Shown piece after piece: positions 7,442 to 14,638 of a stretch of DNA of 64,000 nucleotides (position 1 is its first letter; the number at the start of each line of letters is the position of its first letter). Location of the stretch: positions 1-64,000 of the forward strand of contig DASWED010000065.1 in assembly GCA_036394995.1 (NCBI GenBank), given 5' to 3'. The notes under the pieces are model-generated. The model was not told the origin of the DNA. It worked only from the letters and a program-made list of their open reading frames with translations, and did no database searches. Both the position numbers and the translations under genes were made by a program. This stretch comes from DASWED01 sp036394995 (GTDB lineage Bacteria > Actinomycetota > UBA4738 > JACQTL01).

Positions 7442-8643
7442 CCGCCGAGGGCGTGGCGCTATCGTCCTCGACGGACCGGAGCCGGTTCGCGGACATCCCC
7501 CGGTTCGGCCTGTTCACGGAGGAACACGACGCCATGCGCGCAACGGTGCGCTCCTGGGTGGCGAACGAGCTCCGGCCCCACGCGGACGAGTGGGAGCGAC
7601 AGGGCGAGTTCCCGTACCGGACCGTGTTCCGGGAGGCCGCCGGCCTGGGGCTGTTCGGCGCGAAGTACGAGGAGGACTACGGGGGCACCGGTCCGGACCT
7701 CGTGGCCGACGCGGTGATCTCCGAGGAGCTCAGCCGGTGCGGCTCGGGCGGCGTGGCCGCGGCGCTCGGGGCGCACAAGGACCTGGGGCCGTACTACGTG
7801 TACCGGTTCGGGACCGAGGTCCAGCGGCAGCGGTGGCTGGCCCCCGCCGTGCGCGGGGAGTGGATCGGCGCGCTGGCCGTCACCGAGCCCGGCGCCGGGT
7901 CCGACGTGGGCGGGATCACCACCCGGGCCGAGCGCGACGGCGACGTCTGGCGGCTCACCGGGGGCAAGACCTTCATCACGAACGGCTCCATCGCGGACTT
8001 CGCGGTGGTGGCGGCGAAGACGGACCCCGCGGCCGGCCACAGGGGGATCACGCTGTTCGTCGTGGACACCTCGCTCGAGGGGTTCAGCTCCTCGCGGATG
8101 TCCACCGTGGGCTGGCGGACCTCCCACACCGGGGAGCTCCACCTGGACGGCGTGAAGGTCGGCGACGACGCCCGGCTGGGCGAGGTCGGTGAGGGGTTCT
8201 ACTGCATCATGCGGAACTTCCAGTGGGAGCGGCTGGGGATGGCCCTCGGGGCGGTGGCCGGGGCCGAGGAGACCCTGGCCCTGGGAATGCGCTACGCCGA
8301 GGATCGAACGGCGTTCGGCCGACCGGTGGGGAAGTTCCAGGTGTGGCGGCACCGGTTCGCCGACCTGGGGACCGAGATCGAGGCGGCCCGGTCCCTCGCG
8401 TACCACGCCCTGCGGATGATCGTGGCCGGCGAGGACGCCACCCGCGAGGTCTCCATGGCCAAGTGGTACTCGAACGAGCTGGCCTGGAAGGTGGCCGACG
8501 AGTCCCTCCAGGTCCACGGCGGCTACGGCTACATGATGGAGTTCCCGGTCCAGCGGGCCTGGCGCGACGCCCGCCTCGGCCCCATCGGCGGGGGCACCAC
8601 CGAGGTCATGAAGGAGATCATCGGCCGCCTCATGGGGTTGTAG
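7438..8643 (+). CDS. Acyl-CoA dehydrogenase (second paralogue)
   Basis: A 401-residue acyl-CoA dehydrogenase, clearly homologous to the preceding gene. It shows LAVTEPGAGSDVGG near residue 154 for FAD/substrate contact, helix G with the presumed catalytic Glu in NFQWERLGMALG, and QVHGGYGYMMEFPVQRAWRD near the C-terminus; the terminal loop is IGGGTTEVMKE. Its ATG overlaps the upstream stop, so the two proteins are made together from the operator-controlled promoter. Two different chain-length specificities, or branched versus straight acyl-CoAs, are likely but cannot be assigned by eye. Confidence 0.93.
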   Translation: MTAEGVALSSSTDRSRFADIPRFGLFTEEHDAMRATVRSWVANELRPHADEWERQGEFPYRTVFREAAGLGLFGAKYEEDYGGTGPDLVADAVISEELSRCGSGGVAAALGAHKDLGPYYVYRFGTEVQRQRWLAPAVRGEWIGALAVTEPGAGSDVGGITTRAERDGDVWRLTGGKTFITNGSIADFAVVAAKTDPAAGHRGITLFVVDTSLEGFSSSRMSTVGWRTSHTGELHLDGVKVGDDARLGEVGEGFYCIMRNFQWERLGMALGAVAGAEETLALGMRYAEDRTAFGRPVGKFQVWRHRFADLGTEIEAARSLAYHALRMIVAGEDATREVSMAKWYSNELAWKVADESLQVHGGYGYMMEFPVQRAWRDARLGPIGGGTTEVMKEIIGRLMGL

Positions 8644-8645
8644 GG

Positions 8646-8864
8646 GCGTCGGATCCATCGACATTCGGCACCCCGTCGGGGACATCGGGATTCGACGATC
8701 TCGATACCGGTGCATCGGATCTCGAGATCGGAGGCATCCTCGTTCGTGTCGCCTCGCTCGACGATCTCATCCGTATGAAGAGGGCGGCGGCCCGCACGAA
8801 GGACCTCGAACACCTGGACTGGCTCCTCGCGCTGCGGGACGAGATCGAGCAAGGTGGCGGATGA
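8646..8864 (+). pseudogene. C-terminal remnant of a nucleotidyltransferase-like (MNT/DUF6036-type) gene
   Basis: About 70 codons immediately after the second acyl-CoA dehydrogenase read as the tail of the nucleotidyltransferase-like antitoxin/AbiEii-type family: FDDLDTG, then LVRVASLDDLIRMKRAAAR, then KDLEHLDWLLALRDE and a stop at 8862-8864. The VASLxDLIxMKRAxxRxKDLxD pattern is the conserved end of those proteins. No start codon precedes the conserved part and the N-terminal two thirds with the catalytic GS motif is absent. I read it as a truncated relic. Confidence 0.6.
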
Positions 8865-8909
8865 GACGACCGCTTGCGTCGGGGCTCGCGCGAGTGTTGA
8901 CTCTCGGCC

Positions 8910-9434
8910 ATGGGTGATCACGGGATCGGGGATCTTGCCGAGGTCCTGGACAACCTGGGGGTGTTCGGGGCGCACCCCGCCGATCTGGCCGAGCTGTGCC
9001 CCACCGGGTTCCGGCGGATCGCCATCCAGACCGGGCCCGACTACTACATCTCGCTGCAGTCGTTCGCTCCGAACCAGAACGCGTACGCGCACTCGCACCC
9101 CGACTCGGAGGAGTGGGTCGTCGTGCTGGGCGGGTCGGGGGAGGCCAAGTTCGGCCCGACGCCAGTGCCGCTCCACCCCGGCGTGGTGGTGGGGCGCGGT
9201 GCCACCCACCCCCACGGTTTCCGGTCCGGCGACGAACCGATGCACCTGCTGTCGATCCAGCTCCCACGGCCGGCCGAGGGCATGACCACGTGGGACGAGC
9301 CCGGGGAGACCACGGACCCGGTGCCCTGTCCCACCGGACTGGGGCGGTGCCGGCGGTGCGCCCGGTGCGGCGGCCACAGCGCGATCGGCCCGACCGGGGC
9401 GTGGCGCTGCGAGAACTGCTCGTTCGCGTTCTGA
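8910..9434 (+). CDS. Cupin-domain protein with C-terminal zinc ribbon
   Basis: A 174-residue protein. Residues about 35-120 form a single cupin barrel: YAHSHPDSEEWVVVLGG carries the His/Glu metal ligands of motif 1, and GRGATHPHGFRSGDEPMHLL is motif 2. The C-terminal 40 residues carry CRRCARCGGH and then WRCENCSFAF, a four-cysteine rubredoxin/zinc-ribbon-like knuckle. I know of no standard enzyme with this pairing; a metal-binding sensor or a sugar/thiol-modifying cupin are possible. It converges with the S53 protease, 11 bp away. Confidence 0.78.
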   Translation: MGDHGIGDLAEVLDNLGVFGAHPADLAELCPTGFRRIAIQTGPDYYISLQSFAPNQNAYAHSHPDSEEWVVVLGGSGEAKFGPTPVPLHPGVVVGRGATHPHGFRSGDEPMHLLSIQLPRPAEGMTTWDEPGETTDPVPCPTGLGRCRRCARCGGHSAIGPTGAWRCENCSFAF

Positions 9435-9445
9435 GTCGAGGTGTC

Positions 9446-11323
9446 CTAGCCGAAGATCCCGTTCGGCGTCCCGAGCCCGGTGACGTCGTCCCACCCCGGG
9501 GCGGTCGACTGGGTGGGCGACCCCGAGTAGTCGTCGAACGTGCGGAGCCGGTCCACCGTGCCGTCCGAGGCGTCCACCGAGTTCACGTAGTTCCGGCGCG
9601 CGACGGCGGTCTTCGTCGACAGCACGTCGTTGAACGCACCGGGGTTCGCGTAGAACGCCGGGTTGGAGAACCCGTGCGGGGACCCCGCCTTCTGGTCCGA
9701 CAGCGCCATCAGGCCGGCGAAGATCGGCGACGACAGGCTGGTGCCGCCGATGCGGTACTCGTCGTAGTAGGTTCCGTCGGGGAACTTCTGGGTCTGCCCG
9801 ACCAGCAGGCCCGTCTGCGGGTCTCCGAGCGCCGAGACGTCCGGAACGCCCCGGCCGCTGATGTCGAGCGCCGACTGGTACGCGGGCTTGGCGAAGAGCG
9901 TGCTCACGCCGCCCCCGGCTCCGTACAGCCAGCCCGTCCGCGAGCAGGCCAGGGTCGTCGTGTCGCAGCTGTAGTTGCTCGTTCCCCAGCCCGTCTCCAG
10001 GACCCGGTCACCGCTCTGGTCGACGCCGAGGCTGGTGCCCCCGACCGCCGTGACCCACGGGCTCGAGGCCGGCCAGTCCGTGGTGGCGAAGCCGAAGCGC
10101 GACGTCTCGTCGCCGTTGTCGCCCGAGGAGAAGTACACGCCGATGCCCTCGGCGGCGGCCTGGATGAGCGTGTCGTTGAGCGGCTTCACGTAGCCCGGTG
10201 GGAGCAGCTCCGTGGCGAATCCGTAGGAGTTCGTGACGATCTGGGCCAGGTGGTTGTCCACGACGTGGTTCATCGCCGCGTCGAGGTCCCGGTAGTTGTT
10301 CGCGGCCCCCACGAAGACGATCTTCGCGGCGGGTGCCATCCCGTGGACCGCCTCCACGTCGAGGGTCTCCTCGCCGTACCAGCCCTGGGGGTCCTGGGCG
10401 GGATTCTGCGGGCTCCGGTAGGTCCCCGGCGCGACGACCTGCACCAGCTGCGACGGCGACATCGTCGGCAGCCCGCGATTGACCGACCACTGGTTCACGT
10501 CCTGGAGGATCGTCGGCGAGGCGTAGGCGTCGATGATCGCGACGGTCTGTCCCGCACCGTCGTAGGCCCCGGAGATCCCGTACGCGGACTTGATCTGGGC
10601 GGGCGTGTAGCCCTTCACCGTCCAGGGCGCGGTGGGCGGCGCCGCGAGGTCGGTGAAGCCCGCCGGATACGCGTAGGGCGAGACCTTCTCGGCCCAGTAG
10701 TCCGACAGGGGCGGCGAGTTCCGGAAGCCCGGGGACGCCGGAGCGTTCCGGTCCACGCGGGCGTCGGTCGTCACGAACACCGCGCTGTCGTCGAGGCCGA
10801 CGACCGCGGACACGACCCCGGCCAGGGAGCTCGGGATCGAGATGTCGGCGCGCGGAGACCGCACGGTCTTCCCGCGGACCGAGTAGACGCCGAACCCGAC
10901 GCCGAACGCGGACTGGGCCTGGGCCACGGTGCCCTCGGTCGCCACGTAGTGGTTGTTGGCCGGCGTGTACACCACCGAGAAGCCCTGGCCCCTCAGCCAG
11001 GAGCGGACCGACTCCACCTGGGACCCGGAGGGGGCGAATCGCGTCCGGAACTGGACGGGAGTGAGATACCGCCCGAAGGAACCGCTCCCCGGGGTCGATA
11101 CGGCCCGGGCCAGGGCGCGGGCGGCGTCGTCCTTCTGCCAGGCCAGATAGACGCGGAAGCCGACGGAGGCGCTCGGGTCGGCGGCCCGGACGTACGTACG
11201 GGAGTTGGCCCAGGTGGGAGCGCTCCCCGCGAGCGTGGTGCGCGAAGCGGCTCTCGCCGGGACCATGCCGAGGATCAGCACGGCCGCGACGAGCGCCAGG
11301 ATCGTCGTTCTCCGAGACATCAT
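9446..11323 (-). CDS. Secreted S53 family (sedolisin/kumamolisin-like) serine-carboxyl protease
   Basis: A 625-residue preproprotein. A Sec signal peptide occupies about residues 1-25 (hydrophobic core LALVAAVLILGMV, then ARAA). The pro-kumamolisin domain follows (about 30-190), then the subtilisin-like catalytic domain. The Glu/Asp of the catalytic set are in GEETLDVEAVHGMAP, the oxyanion Asp in SSGDNGDE, and the nucleophile in GGTSLSSPIFAG near residue 505. The C-terminal calcium site is visible as FNDV and GWDDVTGLGTPNG. These enzymes are secreted, self-activating and usually acid-active. Tandem ATGs begin the gene; GAGGAG spacing slightly favours the second, at 11320. Confidence 0.93.
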   Translation of the reverse strand: MMSRRTTILALVAAVLILGMVPARAASRTTLAGSAPTWANSRTYVRAADPSASVGFRVYLAWQKDDAARALARAVSTPGSGSFGRYLTPVQFRTRFAPSGSQVESVRSWLRGQGFSVVYTPANNHYVATEGTVAQAQSAFGVGFGVYSVRGKTVRSPRADISIPSSLAGVVSAVVGLDDSAVFVTTDARVDRNAPASPGFRNSPPLSDYWAEKVSPYAYPAGFTDLAAPPTAPWTVKGYTPAQIKSAYGISGAYDGAGQTVAIIDAYASPTILQDVNQWSVNRGLPTMSPSQLVQVVAPGTYRSPQNPAQDPQGWYGEETLDVEAVHGMAPAAKIVFVGAANNYRDLDAAMNHVVDNHLAQIVTNSYGFATELLPPGYVKPLNDTLIQAAAEGIGVYFSSGDNGDETSRFGFATTDWPASSPWVTAVGGTSLGVDQSGDRVLETGWGTSNYSCDTTTLACSRTGWLYGAGGGVSTLFAKPAYQSALDISGRGVPDVSALGDPQTGLLVGQTQKFPDGTYYDEYRIGGTSLSSPIFAGLMALSDQKAGSPHGFSNPAFYANPGAFNDVLSTKTAVARRNYVNSVDASDGTVDRLRTFDDYSGSPTQSTAPGWDDVTGLGTPNGIFG

Positions 11324-11721
11324 CGTTCTCCTCGAGGTTCGGGCCGCATTCGTGGCGGCCGCCGAGCGGGCAGAAGGACACTCACCCGTGGGTCCCCGTT
11401 GCCGTTGTCCTCCCTCTCCCCTCCATCGCGCTCGACGCCTGTGACGTCCTCCCCGCCGGGCCTGGACGAGCCCGTCCGGGAGGGCTGTCGAGCCTACAGC
11501 GGGATCGGCAAACTCGTCGAAACCGCTGGCTGGGCCGCGAAAGTATACGTTTCAGGCCTGAACCAGATGGAAACAGGTCGAACCCCCGTTGGGGAGCCGG
11601 CGACCGCGCGCCGGTCCGGACGCCGCCGGATGGCCGGGCGCGCGCCCCGCGAGGGACCCCGTCCCGGTCCGCTGGTGGGAGGCATAATGTCGGTGCCGGA
11701 CTTCCCTTTCGAAGGAGCGCC
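11324..11721. promoter_or_regulatory. Divergent intergenic region with perfect 12-bp palindrome
   Basis: About 400 bp without a gene between the protease and the RsiG-like gene. It holds a perfect palindrome TTCAGGCCTGAA at 11551-11562, just upstream (minus-strand sense) of AGTATA at 11542-11547, which reads as a TATACT -10 box for the protease; the palindrome would lie in the spacer and could be an operator. On the plus strand CATAAT at 11683-11688 is a plausible -10 for the RsiG-like gene, which has an AAGGAG ribosome site. The rest shows nothing I recognise. Confidence 0.4.
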
Positions 11722-12264
11722 ATGACCGACCACGCCACCACCGGACACCGCCGCATCGACCGCATCACCGCACCCGGCTTCGTGCAGGACCTGGCCGACC
11801 TGCCGCTGGCCGAGCTCAAGGCCCGGCGCGACGAGTGCCTGGGCGAACGGGAGTACCTCTCGCTGCTCCGCCGGCTGGTGCAGGGCCGGCTCGACATCGT
11901 ACGGGCCGAGGCCGAACGGCGGCGGACGGGGGCCGACCCCGGGGACCTCGTGGACCTCGTCACGAAGGCCATGTCCCACGAGGAGCACGGCGGTTCGACC
12001 AGGGGCGAGGCCCTCCGCCTGACCGTGCCGCCGGAGGAGATGACCCTGGCCCGGCGCCACGTGGAGAAGGTCGTGGCGGACTCCACGATCTCCGATCCCC
12101 GGCGACTCTCGGACGGGGATCTGGACGCGGCGATCGCCCGCCTGGAGGGCGAGGAGCAGTCGGTCTCCGGCGACCGGCGGGAGGTCCTGCGCGTGCACGA
12201 CGCGCTGCAGGAGGAGCTGAAGCGCCGGTACAAGGCGAATCCCGCCGAGGCCCTGGCCCCCTGA
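11722..12264 (+). CDS. RsiG-like anti-sigma/c-di-GMP-binding protein
   Basis: A 180-residue, mostly helical cytoplasmic protein resembling actinobacterial RsiG, the anti-sigma factor that holds WhiG when bound to cyclic di-GMP. RsiG carries the motif E-x3-S-x2-R-x3-Q-x3-D in an antiparallel coiled coil. Here residues 42-58 (EREYLSLLRRLVQGRLD) keep Ser47, Arg50, Gln54 and Asp58 at exact spacing, but the position four before Ser is Arg43, with Glu at 42 and 44. The second half (LARRHVEKVVADSTISDP, then LDAAIARLEGEE) also fits the family. No WhiG homologue is in the window. c-di-GMP binding is an inference from the partial motif. Confidence 0.7.
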   Translation: MTDHATTGHRRIDRITAPGFVQDLADLPLAELKARRDECLGEREYLSLLRRLVQGRLDIVRAEAERRRTGADPGDLVDLVTKAMSHEEHGGSTRGEALRLTVPPEEMTLARRHVEKVVADSTISDPRRLSDGDLDAAIARLEGEEQSVSGDRREVLRVHDALQEELKRRYKANPAEALAP

Positions 12265-13313
12265 GCGCCCGGTCCCCCGGCGAGGACCCCCCGAGCGCCC
12301 GGACCCCCGGCGAGGATCCCCCGAGCGCCCAGGCCCCGGGCGCGGCACCCCTGGTCCGGGCCGTTCGCTCCGGACTCGAGGAATCCATCCATCTGGGCCA
12401 CGTCGCGGTGTGCGACCCCGACGGCCGGGTGGTGGCGTGGGCGGGCGATCCCCACCGGCCGATCTTCTCGCGCTCGGCCATGAAGCCCGTCCAGGCCGCG
12501 GTGTCCCTGGCGGCCATCGGGGACCTCGAGCTGTCCGAGCGCCAGGTGGCCGTGATGTGCTCGTCGCACAACGGCGAGCCGGTCCACGTCGATGCCGTGG
12601 CGTCCGTCCTCGCCCTGGCCGGGCTGGGGTTCGAGGCTCTCCGTTGCCCGCCCGATCTCCCCCTCGACCAGGAGGCCGCCATCGCGGTGGGCGAACGCAG
12701 GCGCGAGTTCCACAACTGCTCCGGCAAGCACTCGGGAAAGCTCCTGGCGTGCGCTCGGGCCGGCTGGGATCCCGAGCGCTACCTCGACCCCGATCACCCG
12801 CTGCAACGGCGGATCCTCTCCGCGGTGGAGGCCGCCACGGGCCTCTCCCGGGTGGCCACCGGAGTCGACGGGTGCGGCGCACCGGTCCACGCGGTCACCG
12901 TCGCCGCCATGGCCACGGCCTACGCTCGCCTGGCCCGCCCGGACCGGATGGGGGACCTGGCCGAACGGGCGGCCCGGTGCGTCCGGGCCATGGTGGCCGA
13001 GCCGTACCTGGTCGCCGGCCGGAACCGCGTGGAGACCGCGGTCATGAAGACGGACCGGGGGATCGCGGCGAAGGGCGGAGCCGAGGGCCTGGTCTGCGCC
13101 GCGGCGTTCCGTCCCGGCCTGGGCATCGCGGTGAAGGTGGCCGACGGGGCGTGGCGAGCCGACGCCCCCGCCCTCGTCGAGACGCTCCGGCAGCTCGACC
13201 TCCTGGGCCCGGGCCAGCTGGACGAGCTGGAACTGCACGCCCGGCCTCCCGTGTTGGGGGGCGGCCTCCCGGTAGGCCGCCTGGAGCCGGTGTTCCGCCT
13301 GGCCTTCACCTGA
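12261..13313 (+). CDS. L-asparaginase II family protein (PF06089 type)
   Basis: An amidohydrolase of the bacterial asparaginase II family, unrelated to the classic AnsA/AnsB fold. Family features begin LVRAVRSGLEESIHLGHVAV and continue with FSRSAMKPVQAA, MCSSHNGEPVHV, HNCSGKHSGKLLAC, GVDGCGAPVHA and MKTDRGIAAKGGAEGLV. The reaction is expected to be asparagine to aspartate plus ammonia. The start is unusual: no ATG, GTG or TTG lies in frame between the upstream stop and the conserved domain. CTG at 12261 overlaps the RsiG-like TGA (CTGA), suggesting restart on CTG; CTG at 12351 is the other option. The leader between them is encoded by a 30-bp repeat. Confidence 0.88.
   Translation: MSARSPGEDPPSARTPGEDPPSAQAPGAAPLVRAVRSGLEESIHLGHVAVCDPDGRVVAWAGDPHRPIFSRSAMKPVQAAVSLAAIGDLELSERQVAVMCSSHNGEPVHVDAVASVLALAGLGFEALRCPPDLPLDQEAAIAVGERRREFHNCSGKHSGKLLACARAGWDPERYLDPDHPLQRRILSAVEAATGLSRVATGVDGCGAPVHAVTVAAMATAYARLARPDRMGDLAERAARCVRAMVAEPYLVAGRNRVETAVMKTDRGIAAKGGAEGLVCAAAFRPGLGIAVKVADGAWRADAPALVETLRQLDLLGPGQLDELELHARPPVLGGGLPVGRLEPVFRLAFT
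12263..12352 (+). repeat. 30-bp tandem repeat, three copies, at the RsiG-like/asparaginase junction
   Basis: Units at 12263-12292, 12293-12322 and 12323-12352. The first two differ at two positions; the third is degenerate in its second half. Each starts GAGCGCCCGG. In the asparaginase frame they encode SARSPGEDPP, SARTPGEDPP and SAQAPGAAPL. The 30-bp period keeps the frame, so copy number can change without breaking the gene. Confidence 0.85.
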
Positions 13314-13368
13314 CCCTCGTGAGCCCGTGGGCGGTGTTCGCCGGAGATAGCTCTCGGCATCAAGGCGT

Positions 13369-13398
13369 TTGCAACTGTTATACACCGCGTGCTAGGGT
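13369..13398 (+). promoter_or_regulatory. Promoter of the XRE/HbhA-like operon
   Basis: TTGCAA at 13369-13374 and TAGGGT at 13393-13398 are separated by 18 bp. The ATG of the XRE gene begins 7 nt after the -10 box, so the mRNA is probably leaderless. The spacer contains ACTGTTATACAC, more AT-rich than its surroundings and a possible operator for the XRE protein itself. Confidence 0.5.
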
Positions 13399-13405
13399 GG
13401 ACCCG

Positions 13406-14086
13406 ATGAAGATGAAGGTTCGAGAGCTCGGAGCGTTCATCCGGAACCAGCGCAACGGCGCGCAGATGTCCCTGCGCAAGCTGTCGGCACTGGCGGGGGT
13501 GTCGCTCCCGTACCTGTCGCAGATCGAACGCGGTCTTCGCCGGCCCAGCGCCGAGATCATGCAGGCCATCGCCAAGGCCCTGCGGATCTCGGCCCAGACC
13601 CTGTACGTGCAGGCCGGCATCCTCGACGCGAACCCGAAGGCCGACGTCCACACCTCGGTGATGGGCGACCCGGGCCTCACGGAACGGCAGAAGCAGGCCC
13701 TCCTCGCGGTGTACGCGAGCTTCCGGGAGGAGACCGCCCGCCGCCGCGCCCAGCGAAAGGGGCTGGCCTCGGAGGTCTCGTCGGCGGCCGCCGCCCTGCT
13801 GGACCCCGACGCCCCGCCCGTCGACCGGATCCCGGGCGGGCCCACCCCGGTCCTGCCGGACGTGGCCGCGGTGACGGCGGGCGCGAACGGCGTCAAGGCT
13901 CCACGAACCACAAGAGTCCGCGCTGGATCGAGCGCCGGGACACGCTCCCGACGTCCGTCCTCGGCGCGGAGTACAGCGAGCGGGAGGTCGGAGACGCAGG
14001 CTGAACCCAAGCCCTCACCCGGCTCCCCTTCGGCCTCCCGCTCCCCATCTGCTCGAGTCACGCCGAAGGGAGGTGCAACACGATGA
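13406..14086 (+). CDS. XRE-family helix-turn-helix regulator (probable C-terminal frameshift)
   Basis: A DNA-binding regulator with the HTH at about residues 8-65: FIRNQRNGAQMSLRKLSALA, VSLPYLSQIERGLRRPSAE, ALRISAQTLYVQAG. It precedes an HbhA-like gene, the same order as mycobacterial Rv0474-hbhA, so it may control it. The frame as written runs to 14086, but beyond about 13900 it turns into Arg/Ser-rich sequence with poor third-position GC. The -1 frame over 13900-14004 looks properly coding (KSPRWIERRDTLPTSVLGAE, stop 14002-14004). I suspect the native protein ends there, about 200 residues long, and that a single-base indel or assembly error has shifted the tail. Confidence 0.8.
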   Translation: MKMKVRELGAFIRNQRNGAQMSLRKLSALAGVSLPYLSQIERGLRRPSAEIMQAIAKALRISAQTLYVQAGILDANPKADVHTSVMGDPGLTERQKQALLAVYASFREETARRRAQRKGLASEVSSAAAALLDPDAPPVDRIPGGPTPVLPDVAAVTAGANGVKAPRTTRVRAGSSAGTRSRRPSSARSTASGRSETQAEPKPSPGSPSASRSPSARVTPKGGATR

Positions 14087-14421
14087 CGATCCAGAACACC
14101 GCTACCAAGGCACTCGACGCCGCCATCGGCGCCGGCGACCTCGCCGTGGAGAAGGTCAAGGGCTTCGCCGGCAACGTCAAGGAGTTCGACGCCAAGACGT
14201 ACTGGACCAAGCGCCAGAAGAAGCTGACGAAGACCTACGGCGAGTTCGCCACCCGTGGCGCGAAGCTCCGCAAGAACATCGCGAACGGGGGGCCGGTCCA
14301 GGCTGCGAAGACGCAGACCGCGCAGGCCCGCCGGCAGGTCAAGTCGGCCGCCTCCAGCGTCCGCAAGGCCGTCTCGGCGGACGTCGAGGCCACGAAGTCG
14401 GCCGCGAAGAAGGTCGGCTGA
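14083..14421 (+). CDS. HbhA-like / phasin-like Lys-Ala-rich protein
   Basis: A 112-residue, strongly basic protein. Residues about 1-30 (KALDAAIGAGDLAVEKVKGF) resemble the N-terminus of mycobacterial heparin-binding haemagglutinin (LLAALGAADLAL), followed by a short helical segment and a Lys/Ala-rich tail (VRKAVSADVEATKSAAKKVG). It is much shorter than HbhA, lacking most of the coiled coil. GGGAGG about 6 nt upstream is a good ribosome site. The HbhA family binds glycosaminoglycans or lipid inclusions; phasin-like or surface roles are both possible here. The upstream XRE gene supports the homology. Confidence 0.72.
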   Translation: MTIQNTATKALDAAIGAGDLAVEKVKGFAGNVKEFDAKTYWTKRQKKLTKTYGEFATRGAKLRKNIANGGPVQAAKTQTAQARRQVKSAASSVRKAVSADVEATKSAAKKVG

Positions 14422-14583
14422 GCAGAACCAATCGAATAGCGGCCATCTACGAACGGATCCGTCGTCGGACCTCTCGCCCGACGGCGGATCGTTCGTTCCC
14501 GGGCCCGAAGCAGCACGGGCGTTTCGGGCGGAGCCCGAGCGGGCACGGGAACAGAGCGACCCCCGTAGGTGTTGAACCTCTCG

Positions 14584-14604
14584 CCCCCGGCTTCGGGCCG
14601 GGGG
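14584..14604 (+). terminator. GC-rich stem-loop after the HbhA-like gene
   Basis: CCCCCGGC (14584-14591) pairs with GCCGGGGG (14597-14604) around a TTCGG loop. It lies between the HbhA-like gene and mshA with no U-tract, so it could be an actinobacterial-style terminator or part of the mshA leader. Confidence 0.5.
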
Positions 14605-14638
14605 TCGGCGCAGCACTCACAAACGATCGAAGGAAGCG

